NCBI GenBank assembly: GCA_902702965.1 | Contig: CACRXP010000231.1 | Span: forward strand, 527,205 to 591,204 | Origin: Spirometra erinaceieuropaei | Lineage: Eukaryota; Platyhelminthes; Cestoda; Diphyllobothriidea; Diphyllobothriidae | DNA: 64,000 nt | Direction: 5' to 3' | Shown here: one piece after another, positions 28,129 to 39,500 of the stretch | Numbering within the stretch: the stretch's first letter is position 1 | How the letters are laid out: each line of letters begins with the position of its first letter | Translations under genes and position numbers: made by a program | Notes under the pieces: generated by a model | The model's database searches: none | Seen by the model: only the letters and a program-made list of their open reading frames with translations | What the model was told of the DNA's origin: nothing

Positions 28129-28655
28129 TTTTAAAACTAATAAAAAGACAGCATGGTTCTATGATAATTCAGTTATCGCAGAGTGTCGGCTTTCTAATAA
28201 ACTTATTTTAAACTTCATGCACAGAATTATATTCAGAACAAAATGACTATATCGGTAGCATGAGATTTCCCCATTGATTTTCGATGGCCTTGAAAAGTTA
28301 ATTATATTTCATGTTAAACACTCATAAAGACATTTATTGTTTTTCTTATTCAGTAGAAAATCACGTCTTCTTCCGATTGTATGTTCGGAAGAAAAGTATC
28401 ATTCGGTTTTAAAACCTCAAACTCTCGAATAATTTTGAATCTCGCCAGCCGTTACACTCGCATTAAGTGTTCACAAACTACAAGTATTATATTTTCCCTG
28501 TACGGAAAACCATGCATTTATGTACAGTATAAAGAGGAGACCATATGGGGTTCATAAAATTAAGCAGTGGATCTCAGCAGTATCGTTAACTTTACAAGCC
28601 AGATTCGTAAATGCAGATACATGACGTTTTATGAACGGCCATTGCACAGTATTAT
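28129..28655 (-). repeat. Rep-C, remainder of the minus arm
   Basis: Reverse complement of Rep-C (compare 60.09-60.57 kb): contains the counterparts of the CGTCTTCTTCC, ATTCGGTTTTAAAA and TTTGTGAACG-type segments in reverse order and orientation. It joins the 26525-26604 piece once the PLE is removed. The imperfect 8-bp duplication TTGTAAAA (26599-26606) / TTTTAAAA (28129-28136) is a plausible target-site duplication of the PLE. Confidence 0.65.
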
Positions 28656-29045
28656 AAAAATCGTACCATTATAAATTTTTGAAACTTAACTATAGCTTTT
28701 TTCGAGTACAAAATCGGAAGTAGGGGTAATTTTCTACCGAATAAGTAAAAGAATGGATATTTTATTTATGTTTCCCATGAAATATAATTTAATTTTCAAG
28801 GGCAACGAAAATTAATGAAAAAATTGCATGCTACTTAAGCAGTCATTTTTTCAAAGTATAGTTTTACATGCAGTCGGATATACGATCATTCCAAAGCGGG
28901 CACCCTGATGTAACTGGATTATTATAGAATTATGCTGCATTCTGATTAGTTTTACAACCCTACTTAATTGATCTTTTCTAAATGCGGACGAATTTCGAAA
29001 TTTCGGTTGACATTTTATGAGTTAGCCCAGCTACTGTATATCTCA
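28656..29045 (+). repeat. Rep-C partial plus arm, joined back-to-back to the minus arm
   Basis: Matches the 3' two thirds of Rep-C at 48.12-48.48 and 60.31-60.68 kb: TTTTCTACCGAAT, GTTTCCCATGA, CGAAAATTAATGA, ATTATAGAATTATGCTGCAT, TTTTACAACCCT and the end GAGTTAGCCCA. It abuts the minus arm at about 28655 with no spacer, so the locus is a fold-back with unequal arms (about 607 and 390 bp). Confidence 0.7.
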
Positions 29046-29239
29046 GTAGTTCGCCCAACAGGGTGTGTCAAAGTGTAAACTTATTGAGACGCAGTGTATA
29101 TGAGATACTCCAAGTGTGTCCTTCTAACAGTGGATTTTTTTGGGAAACTCGTCAGCTTTCCATGGCTAAAACCAACCTTAATATCAATAACCAGCAATAC
29201 GCATATATGCAAAAGTTTATCTCGAAGAGTCTTGTGATT

Positions 29240-29395
29240 ATACACACGGCCCCCGGTGGGGCCCTGTAGCTCAAATGGCTTGAGAGTTTGCTGTACGCAA
29301 ACCTACTACTTTATATCATGGGTTCAAATCCCACCGAGGTCGGCGAGCATTTTACAATCTCGTCAAAATAAAATAAATCCTGTTTTTATTACTGT
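29240..29395 (+). repeat. SINE-B copy with tRNA-like head
   Basis: A-box-like TAGCTCAAATGG (29267-29278), B box GGTTCAAATCC (29321-29331), flanking CCCACCGAGGTCGGCGAG and a tail CAATCTCGTCAAAATAAAA matching the SINE-B tail at 11.38 kb. The cloverleaf is not convincing, so I do not call a tRNA. Confidence 0.65.
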
Positions 29396-32300
29396 GTGTC
29401 AAAAGGAGAAAGCATGTAAGATTCTTCGCAGCAGCAAGCCCTATAAAATCAATTTAAACGCAATTTAGGGAATATACACAGCAGACGCGCAAAACATGTT
29501 TGCCTACGTTCTGTCGGTGTACTGAAGGATTCTCAAAGGAAGCCTTACATAATTATCGAGCACTCTGCAGGAAAAGGCAATTCTTTGCTAGGCGCAGACA
29601 ACTTTATCTCAAGAATCCAAAAACAGTGTGAAATTGCTGAGCCTTAGTCGAAGTATGTCCAGCGATTCTCTTTTTGTTTTTCATTCTGTTTCCTTAACAA
29701 GAATGCACAACGGCCGCCAACAGGAGGCCGACGGAACGATGCATGGGTTTCCGTTCCAGACGCCATATAACTGCATCTAGCAAGTCGTACGCCGTCTATG
29801 TGGTAATCTAACAAAGAGCCTTTGTCGGAAGCTTTCGGAGCACGCTTCTAGGGCCTAAAAAATCTTCCTGATGAGTAGCTGTTGACATTTGAGCAACGAG
29901 TGATATAATCGCATGCTAAGTGGTTCTGTTGATGACGGAGGATAAGGGGTTCTTCCCAAAACTGCAAAAAACTCATGTATAGTCATCTAATTGACACTGA
30001 TACTATGCCGTGAATAAGGTACATATAAATGAGAGTGCCGTATATTTGCATCAACAAGATTTATAAACTATTTGTTGCATGTGCATTAGTCCGATTATCT
30101 TCGCGAACTTGCAGCACAACTTATCGCGTTTTTTCTTAAAGTACCAAAACTCCATAACACACCTTGTTTGTAGGTAAAATAGTTAAATTTTAAAAACGAA
30201 AGTGTGTGATAATTGACCCAGGAGTATGCAGGCGTAGGAATTTGACTCGCTAAGAGGCAGCAATCTAAAAAAATATCTCCTCGTAACTGTTTTAGACAAA
30301 TTTTGCAAGCTCACATGCAATTGCTAAGCATATGCCTTACGCTAATAGTACTTTTTGGATGGAATACTACATTTCAAGGCATTTGACCGGCTATCTAACG
30401 CTGCGGCTATCTCATTCTGCAATAGCTCGCATTCTTAAAAAAAACTTTATAGAGACAAAACTCAAAGTACTTTACAATGATGATCGTCGACCGTTTCTGG
30501 TTTGTGAGTAAACTGCGATGATGACAGCGAATATGACAAAAATGATCACTCCAGTCTCCGATTTTGTGCCTTTTGCATTTAATCATCATTTACTAATTTT
30601 CGCAGTTTGCTCACTCTAGAGGACTCCTGACTTTATTTCCAAAAGCTAACAAAATGTACAATAGCCGTTCTGCTATCAGGATAAACCGACGATTTCAACT
30701 TCCAAGTAAGTTTACATATTCTCAAAAACGACCAAGCTGAAGTATATTAACGAATCGTATCTTTAGTGCCTATTAAATAATCAAATAATCCCGAGTCACC
30801 TAGCCCTTATCTGGTTCGTGATTTTCCTAAACGGGAGGCCATTACTGAGAAAATTAGTCGTAAAATACTTCCCAGGAAATTGCTTCTAACCAAAACCAAT
30901 TTTATGTTGTAATAGTCAACACGCCGCAGTAGGGAATTAATATTTGTACCAGCGAAATAAGCATAAGCACTAGCATCTACAGACAAAAGCAAACAGCCGA
31001 ACTAAAACGAAGCAGTTTTCCATCGTTAACGTCTGCAAAAGAAAATGGCAGCAGGCACATTGGTGGTGCACCAAAAAAATGCATTTATTATGCAAACACC
31101 GTTCATTCCACGTATTTGAGTTTCCTGCCAGACTGGATTGGTTGTTCACATTCGAACCTTGGTGTTTTCGATTGGCGTAATAGGCTCTAGAAGATATGAA
31201 TGAATAATACGGTCTTCTAAAGTGACGTTTATGCTCTATGAATTGCAATGCCCTATCTCCTAAAATATTTGTCGAAATTTCAAAATGTGGTTTAGGTTCG
31301 AAATGATTGCTTAAGTATTGCTGAAATGTAAATTACCGTGCAGCGCAATTCCAAGATATCTTAGTCACGACATATGCCGACATTCGAATGAACATCTCGT
31401 CGACTACCTAGTAAAACTACCTTTTTTGCGGGAAATGGCCACTTTGGTAAGGGGATTTTTTCATTTGAATTTGATGCCTCCATAAATTCATTTGCACCGT
31501 ATAGAAAACAGACAAAAATATTTTCCCATATATACATTTTGTCGCAAAGAAAGTTTTCTTTAAATATTCTCATTAAGGAGAAAGAATCCCTTGTTTTTAA
31601 CAGTTTTTTTTAATTCTCGAATATTGTTTTTTTACCTGCCCTGTCACTTGCATTCAGGGTTTTAAAGCTACATTATTCAGGCATCACGTCAAAGATATGC
31701 AATAAATACGGATCAGGTTGTGTACTTTATAAATAGCATTATCGCAAATGCTAGCGGGATGCCGTATGAACGGGTATTTCACAACCTTCAAAATTCTCAT
31801 AATCAGAAACATTCTTATAGTCAAAAGATGACGCAACTTGCTACCAAATAAGCTCAATAAAAATATTTATGTCCTCATTTGCTCTAAAATACACCTGAAG
31901 TTACAAAGATAACTAATACCAGTATAATATTGCATAGTACGCAGGATCTGTCGATGAACTACCGAAAACATGTGTTTGCCAAATTTGTCCCTCAAGTGTA
32001 ACGGAGAATATTCGCAAATATTAGAACTGGTTCGTTTACTTTTTTCAGCCTTAGTTTTGATTTTGTCGCAAATGACAACTCGGATTTTTCGGCATAGAAG
32101 TGGCCTATGGACTTCTCTTAGCTGCAGCAGCTACATCCCCGCCTATGCGTAGTCGCGTTCTTTGCGACTAATTGCTGCACTGAAGGTTGGGAACACCCAA
32201 CGTTTCATTAAACGAGATTATATGAATGCTCACTTTTACTTATTTTGCTTCTTCCGATATTGTCTTTGAAGTCTTTTTTCGCTGCAGTCAACGAGTTCTG

Positions 32301-32754
32301 TGTAATTCTGATCGACATGCTTTTGTTTTCTCATAATTCTACTTGCTAGAGTGGAAGAATTCTCAACGGTGTAACCAACAAAATTCAAACTTTCTCTCAA
32401 CACTGAATCGGAGTTGCACGTCCGTTTGTCAAATTTCTTCCGAAAATATTTAGCACAGTATCTGTCCCTCCTACCATTATTAAAGTTCTATTCAAACTGT
32501 GGGAAGTTTTTATATATTTAGACGGCAACACAGACAATGTCGGAAGTTAGTTCTCGACATTTTAGGTTTCAAAGTACTCCATAGAGGGCCGTTATGCATA
32601 GTGATAGTTTATGCTAGAAAAGTAAACATTATATTGATCGTTTGAGTGAAATCATGTTAGTTCCTATTAGCTTAAAAGAGTTAGTTAGAGTATTATAAGC
32701 TTGCTTTGCTTCACCTATTACGATCATCAATTGGATAATCTGTCCGTATTTCGT
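29396..32754. other. No feature recognised
   Basis: AT-rich, short open frames only, no motif or shared repeat seen. Confidence 0.5.
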
Positions 32755-32995
32755 ACAGAGTTGGACTCAGTGATCAAAGATCAGGGGTTCGAATTGCAGG
32801 TGTTCCACACCTCGGTTTGGGTGCGGCTATCTAATGACGCCCAATAGGCCAGAAATGGCCGTTCCAGTCGCCCTTAAATTTGCCGAAAATCTACATCGGC
32901 ATCTATTTTTCGTCATTACATGACTGTGTGGACTCTCTTTTGAATCCCAAGGCACAACGGAACAGGCAGGTTCCAAATACCTGATCACGGCAAAA
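32755..32995 (+). repeat. SINE-A copy, diverged
   Basis: Head with a B box GGGGTTCGAATTGC (about 32783-32797), followed by the ribozyme-like segment (CTAATGACGCCCAATAGGCC, then AGAAATGGCCGTTCCAGTC) and a tail with CACAACGGAACAGGCAGG and CCTGATCACGG. The core reads CTAATGA instead of CTGATGA, and GCCC/GGCC still pairs for helix II with loop AATA, so the hairpin has been kept despite changes in both arms. No minus arm was recognised upstream. Confidence 0.65.
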
Positions 32996-33352
32996 TGCAT
33001 GTACATACCCGGTTACGGCGACAAAGAATGACAGGAGCCGAGGCACTGATAAAGTTCGGTTTAATGAAATACACATGACTGCTCTGCTTGACCACGTCTG
33101 TTGAGTATCAGCGCCATTTGCAAACTCACGTTTCTGTTTCTGGTCCTAGCTGCTGGTTATAGTTAGAACTGACTAAACAAAGACTCAATAGGCTCGAAAC
33201 AGCACTGCACCAATCAAGCATTCTCTGTTGCTCCTCCTCTTTCTATTATACCTTGGTCAAATTGGACTTGGTAGTTGGTTGTCTGTTTGTCATCTTTGCA
33301 CCTATACGGAGTTCGTTTGCTTTGGGGCGCCATCAGACCACTGTGTGCCCAT

Positions 33353-33397
33353 NNNNNNNNNNNNNNNNNNNNNNNNNNNNNNNNNNNNNNNNNNNNN
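33353..33397. other. Assembly gap (45 N)
   Basis: Run of N inside or next to a PLE fragment; repeats on both sides are a likely cause. The gap size may be nominal. Confidence 0.98.
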
Positions 33398-33665
33398 ATA
33401 AAGTTCCCACTTTTCCCAAAGAAGTCGACCCTTACCCTAATACACGAACATCAAATGGCCGTAAAAATGCGAGACCACATGTCCCAGGTTGTCATGCATG
33501 CGCTTGAAACTGGACACAAATTCGCCTGGGACAAGACTCACATTGTAGGTGCCTGCTCGTCTAAGAAGTTTTAGAGGATATTCATTCTGATAACTCATGC
33601 ATCAGTCGACACGTATAATTGGATGCTGTGTACAACAACCTCAAGGAAAAGTGGAAACATCATTG
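33398..33665 (+). pseudogene. Penelope-like element: C-terminal GIY-YIG fragment
   Basis: After the gap, a plus-strand frame reads TLTLIHEHQMAV, ALETGHKFAWDKTHIVG, matching the second half of the GIY-YIG domain in the PLE at 26.6-28.1 kb (SRIHEHKLAV, MGHEFNFSATKIVA). A frameshift near 33565 moves the end into another frame, where EVLEDIHSDNSCISRH and LDAVYNNLKEKW continue the usual PLE C-terminus with one stop. The first half of the nuclease falls in the gap or before it and was not recognised. It is a different, diverged PLE lineage from the 27-kb copy. Confidence 0.75.
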
Positions 33666-33925
33666 ACCAATCAGAACCTTATGCCAGCAGGAGTGATAGG
33701 GCAAAATCGATTTTTAGGCAGATCTAAATGTTAGCTGTTTTGGCACACATGCTTGACGTCTGGGGGCGACTTGGGGAACCAACGTCGAAAATTTACAATA
33801 AATCAGTTTATCTTTCCTAAAGAACTTATTTCTCCCGAATTAAGATTCGGTGGACGCCTGTTTTCAAATTCGTGTGTGTAGATTTTTACATATCTGCGAG
33901 GGGGGCGGCAGAGACTGCGGACGGA

Positions 33926-34155
33926 CTTGTACAGTGCTGTTTCGGGTTTCTTTTGCCTTCATTCAGTCAATCATAACCTTTATTACGTAGGCTAATTTTC
34001 TCACTGTAACTATGCCTTCTGTTTGTACGGCAGAGTTACTAAGGTGTCATATACATGTAATAGCTAGGAGGGACAAGAGAGAATGCGGGTAGATTGACGC
34101 AACACTGTTTCGGCCTTATTTTGCCTTCATTCCATCAATCATAACCCTGACCAGC
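33926..34155 (-). repeat. Two direct repeats with a degenerate hammerhead-like core
   Basis: The segments at 33932-33980 and 34101-34150 share CTGTTTCGG, TTTTGCCTTCATTC and TCAATCATAACC, with a spacing of about 170 bp. On the minus strand each reads TGAATGAAGGC, an A-rich loop, then CCGAAACAG, which resembles the CTGATGA-stem-GAAAC layout of PLE pseudo-LTR ribozymes with one extra base in the core. Their place close to PLE fragments fits pseudo-LTR relics. The ribozyme reading is weak. Confidence 0.4.
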
Positions 34156-34159
34156 GATG

Positions 34160-35030
34160 AGGCCAAAAACATAAACATGCGCATAGACATATTAGGCGCA
34201 GCTGGTCCACTACTGGGGTCAACCGGATGGGTCATAAGCACTTCATCGGACCGAGGCTGATCAGCACCTCGCCACTTGTCACATTTTGTCGCTGCAGATG
34301 GGGTACTTAATTATTAAAGAATGGGCACTCTTTGTCGTCCCTTCTCGCTGCTATTATGACTTGGCCGACTTAGGTCTGGTAATTAGTTTCTTGTTCGTGA
34401 CCTTTGCCACTCATTCTGACCTTGTTCGCTTCGTGAAGCCAATAGGTCGGCGTTCGCCGATCATCTCTCAAAGAAGACAAAAAGAGAAGGGGGCGAGTTC
34501 ATGGACCAAGTTACATTCGAACTGACGATCCGCAGACTTCTTCGTTTCCATCATCAGAATATTGCGGTTGCCGTTTCAGCTGACCGTGATTTACTCAGTC
34601 CTGTCATTTGCATCGTAATATAGCCGTACCTGGCGCACAAAAACTGGTCTACCTGTTTGACGTTAACTAACTCTAACCTCCTCGAGGCTGACCGCTGGCG
34701 GACCCGCGTGACCTTTGTCCCCTCTGGAGCCGATGTAGAGTTAGCCAATTCAGTCTACCTGTTGGTCTCCCCAGGTCAAACGGCGGACTGGCCAGTCGTC
34801 GCTGTTTGTGTGAGTAGCTTTCAGTTTTGCAGTCTTGTAGACAGTTCCACGTTGATCACCTGACAGCCTGGCACCAATTCTCCTCCTTTCGGGAGCGTCG
34901 GTTCTCGGTTTCGTATGCTCACCTGCCATATTGGCCTTTAGCCGAGTTGGTGGGATGTAGGTCTAGAGCTCGGTTGCGTGGGGCGGTCGAGGGTAAATTC
35001 TAAAGCACTAGTCTACTCACCTTTTAATTC
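34160..35030. other. No gene recognised; possible PLE 3' flank
   Basis: Downstream (minus strand) of the PLE fragment at 35.0-35.8 kb. The minus strand at about 34554-34530 reads CTGATGATGGAAACGAAGAA, like a PLE pseudo-LTR ribozyme with helix II deleted. Nothing else in it was recognised. Confidence 0.35.
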
Positions 35031-35034
35031 AATT

Positions 35035-35825
35035 GACTAACTACATTGGCCTTCTCAAAGGTAAATTTGTGGTCCGATTGTCGCATTTGGCTAGAGACAA
35101 CTGACAGCTTGTACTTTTGGTTGATTGAAAGCTGGTGCTTGTGCTGTCTTGTCCTAAGGCTCTTGCCGTTTTGCAACATACTTCGCGTCGAAATGTTGGC
35201 GTGGTACGCTGTATGCCACTGTTGCTTGCACTGTTACTAATTGCGGTACTTTGGGTCTCATAGCTTGGTGCCTAACTGTGCATTCTGGTTCATGAACAAC
35301 GCTTATCCCAAAAGGCTTTGGTATTTTCGCAATTGCTTCTAAAACACTTTTTGACATAGGGTACTGAGAGTCAGAATTGCGGCTTTTCTCCACTCGACAG
35401 CTCCAAATGGGGCTCCTAAAACACCTACGTCGAAAGGATTTCGGATAGCCGTTGACCACCGATAGGTCATCTACGTACTTCACCTCGTTCTTCCTCTCAC
35501 TGTCGTCGCCTCAGTGCGTTTGGACAAGTTGGAAGAGTGTTTCGATACAATTGTGTTTGTGACCAACAAGGTAGTTGCTTCGTGATTAGAGGATGTCCTT
35601 AATATTGGTGGCTTTACGTAGGATCGCTGTACTTATGTTCCCGTCTGCCTGTTATCTTAATATAGCCGTCAAGGAAAGGCAAGCAATTGTTGACTTCCTC
35701 CTCTATGGCAAACTGTGTCGGGAATGCCTTAAAAATCTGTAGGTCGCTGCAATCAATTCTGACGAACATGTCACCTACGTATCTGCCCAAAACTTCGGGG
35801 TTACAAAATGCAGATCAACGGCTTA
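35035..35825 (-). pseudogene. Penelope-like element fragment, RT motif C to GIY-YIG
   Basis: Minus-strand translation in several frames gives, in order, LGRYVGDMFVRID (the YVDD motif with the first Asp changed to Gly), EEEVNNCLPFLDGYIK, ILRKATNIKDIL, HNCIETLFQLVQTH, VVNGYPKSFRRRC, IPKPFGISVVHEPECTVRHQ, VAYSVPRQHFDAKYV (GIY-YIG start), RTRQHKHQLSI (R/H of the nuclease) and DHKFTFEKANVV. The order and spacing match the intact region of the PLE at 27 kb. At least two frameshifts and several stops are present. The wording is clearly different from both other PLE fragments, so it is a third lineage. Inactive. Confidence 0.82.
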
Positions 35826-35905
35826 TGTCTTACCGCAAAAGCGACCGGATATCTAAACCTCTAGACATTACGCATAGTGATGCACACATGAGTGTGCAGA
35901 ATAAC

Positions 35906-36508
35906 AAAGGAGAGTGGAATGGCCGTTAATGGCTCATTAGTCGTCGTCATTCAGCCATACCCAACCCAGAAGTGTTGACCACCTGGGGATCGATCCCACA
36001 ACCTGTTGTTTAGACGTTCAACGCCCCTAACCACTGAGCCACGGGCTCGTTGTCCAGTTGATCGGATCGGGAATGTACGATGGTAAAGGGGCGCTCAACG
36101 ATTCTGCTACGGGACTCACTCGTCCCATTGTGCCATGGGCCACTCTTTTGGGCGTCCCTCCGACATTGTTTATACCCAACACCAACCGACAGGACGATGA
36201 GTCTATGGCTCAGTGGTTAGGAGTGTTGGACTTCTAAGCAACAGGTCGCGGGATCGAGCACCAAGTGTTCCACACCTCTGGGTTACGCATAGCTGGCTGA
36301 AGACGACTAATAGGCCAGAAATGGCCATTACATTCTCGTTTGCCTTCGTCGGTTATGCTATTTCAGCTTTATTACGCGCCGCTGTGCGGCTGTTGGTGTG
36401 GCTCGAGAGACCCTCAAGACATGCGGGACGAATGAGTTCCGTAGCGCGATCGGTGAGCGCTTCTCCACCATCAGGTATATGTACGCATATGCCAATGTGC
36501 GCATTCTA
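35906..36508. mobile_element. SINE-A inverted dimer, old copy (A'-T'-A-T)
   Basis: Minus body A' at about 35906-36090: tRNA-like head with GGGATCGATCCCC (minus), A-box-like GTGGCTCAGTGG (minus, about 36048-36037), ribozyme segment decayed. Then minus tail T' at about 36091-36160 (CCATTGTGCCATGGG). Then plus body A from about 36185: A-box-like TGGCTCAGTGG (36207-36217), weak B box around 36250-36260, CTGAAGACGACTAATAGG and AGAAATGGCCATTA (36297-36330), and plus tail T to about 36490. Arms are roughly 75% alike by eye. GCAGAATAAC (35896-35905) and GCAGATAAC (36509-36517) may be a decayed target duplication. Same order of parts as 51374-52014. Confidence 0.65.
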
Positions 36509-39500
36509 GCAGATAACTGAGCGTAAGCCTACTGTGTCACTGGAAAGGTGTTTTTTAGCCTACCTGCCGGGATTTATCCTTAATTCTATTATCAGATGAT
36601 CCGTCCGAGAACTAAGGAGCTGACCAATTCGATGCAGTATTAACATGATGTGAGCGCACCCCTACCAATCACCATGCTACAACTTCTTCACCGACTGCGG
36701 AAAATACTTCAGAGACATTCGAAAGTGGCTTGGTGAACCACGCCTGAGGAGACGACTGCCACGCCTTCACCGCAAATTTTAAAAATTAACACAACCATTA
36801 GTTAATACATAACTGGCCTTCATTACTGTCGCCTGGCCCTATGTGAGCACTTTCGCTGTTTAGTCGGATCCTTCCACAGCAAAGAAATTAGGATCGGACC
36901 AGCACGCAAAATAATCATGCTGGTTAAATTGTTGACGACAATGCTTGAAAAAAAGTTTTATTTAAATCTTTCTTTGTATTCTTCCTGTTAATGAAACTCC
37001 AACTGTTCTACACATCATTTGTTACTTGCTTGAAATCATCCACCTTCCTAGGCACTTTTAGCATTAAACATCTCGCTTATTATTTTGCCAAGCCACCGCT
37101 AATAGGAATGCGACACATCTCTTTCGTTGGCTAGAAACCAGCCTAGAGAGGCGAGCGCTTCACAATATGTGACCCGCGAAAATTAAAATAATATTACGTC
37201 AAATCCATTTTTAATGCAAACCCTGTAGAGACAATAATACTGCCAGTGCGAATGGACCTAACACGTGAGAAAACGCTGTCTTCAAGGGAATGCCGTTAGT
37301 TGAAAGTTCATTAGTGTTGAGTAAACAAATTGAGGCGGTCAAAAACACCTTGCATTTCAAAAAGTCGCATTCTCCAAGAAGCTTTCGTGTGAAGCGGCCT
37401 GTCTTTTAAAATAGCATTTAGTTGACGCCCCCTTTAAAGCACGTCTTACGGGAGTCCGTGGTCATCAGCTCTCAAAATAATGCAAAAATAGCTTGCAAAT
37501 GTTGACATTTGTAAAAGGCCATGCGAGAGAGTCATCTACAAAGGGCAGAGCGGGTTTCCTAGTGCAGTTACATGTGAGGTTGATTTCATGAAGCCAGTTT
37601 TTACTCCTGGGTAGGCAGATAAAGTCAGTGTTGCTTGCACCTCCGTCAAAACAACATGAAAATACCTCTCAAACAAAATTCCGGAAGGGGTAGCTGATTT
37701 TTTTTAAACGGCAGCTACAGAAATCGGATTTTAAGAAAACTGCATTCAGATGACGAATGACACAAAGCATCAAGTCACTATCGCACCCTACATTTCGAAA
37801 AGGCTGCATGCCGAACAAAGAGTAACAACCAGCTGAGTCGTTAGCTTCCTGATTTCCCGTTCTCCAGTCTGCAGTTCCTTAACAAGCGTACCGACTTCTC
37901 ACGACCAAGTTAGCCGCAAGACGTTGCCTAGACAAAGTAATTAATCACGCGGGCAAAGACTGCTCGCAGCGGCTGTACTGAAACGTCTAAGTTGTGAGTG
38001 ATTATCACTCCAATGTTGACTATTAACGACTCAGTTTAGGGCGACCTTTGATTGCCGCAACAAGCGTAAATACACGAGCTGCCTGTAGTTTTATAATTTA
38101 CCACTATCGCTTCTACTGCTACATCTGTTCATGTGCCCGATCCCATGCCTAATACTGAGTCCAAAATGGCGGACGAACAAAAACCTTGCTTCGACAACTA
38201 GGTTACCTTTTTGACATTTTGGATAACGATAATAATTGACGTTAGAATGCCAGTGAATACATAAATGTACCGTTCACCACATATTCCTTAGTCAGTCATA
38301 TGTGGTTCCAATATGGTTAGTCCAGAATACCCTGCCAATGCCTTTTAATCATGCCTTAATTCCCGAAAGATGAGATTGCAGTTCAACACTTAGTTGCACT
38401 TGTCTAGTAGAAGTCAGGGAGAGCGTGGATAATATTCAATCAAGACATATAAATCTGCCTAATAGCTGGCCTCCCATTAACCTTTAATAATAAAACCTTC
38501 TCTCCCACGACAGCTACTACTCATTTCCGTATTGTTGCATCCTTTAGACGACCCAACTTCATGCAGCACATTTAATTACCATTTACTTAGCGCATCTTGA
38601 GAAGCTTTAGTGAATAATACTGATAGTCCATCAGGCGCAAGTCATGATCTGGATGTGAAAAGTGCCTCTGAAGTGTGCGGCTGTGGACTATTTAGTGACA
38701 ACCATTGATGTTAATTGTAAGTTCTGCGGTAGGCGATTCGTTTATCGTCTCTGGCAGGTTAATAACCAAGATACTCTGTTGATATGATTGAAGGGACAAG
38801 AAAACAAACTGTTACCCCTTAAGACTTTCCTCTCTCTTATTGTACACGTGAACAATATATCAAGCGTCCATAATTTTTAAGTTCATGTAAGTATGACCTT
38901 AGTGGTTCATTGCTTCTTTCAGACCTTTAAAAGCTCTCACGACGCGTTACTTTTTCATTTTTTCAAGAGCGCCTGGTAGCTCCTCCTTATTAACGATGAA
39001 GTCTACCTGAACGCCAAACATCTGCGAGATAGTAAACACCTGAAACAAGCCGCTTAAACCATAACACTATCTACTACGCATGCTGTATCATGTGCTCAAA
39101 CAGGCTTTCGACCATGTTAAATTTAATAAAGTCAGCGGTTTCGAAATGCATTCAATGTGTGGGACGTTTCAAAAAGTCAAAATATTAAAAACGAGAGAAA
39201 AATATCAGGACGGAGTACTTCCATTAATTGAAGTGATGCACAAACGCTTACGGTTTCGACAAGTGTCAACAAGTAAATGCACCAAACTCCGACGAACATG
39301 ACGTATCACTTTTTTGATCACACTATGCTTTCGAGCCTTGACGCGGTGCGTACAAGCGTCTGTCGGCTGACACCTATAAACAGCGTCAGCTGTTGAAAAC
39401 CGTAGTAGTTGTCGTGGCATGCGCGGCGCATCATAGTCAATATATGGAATAACTTCTGAGTCGGTAGATCAGACGTTTTTCAACGCGAAAGGAACCCGTT

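Noticed and set aside
29255..29345. Functional tRNA gene
   Set aside because: A and B boxes are good, but the acceptor and anticodon arms do not pair properly and the sequence is shared with other SINE-B heads that carry the same tail.
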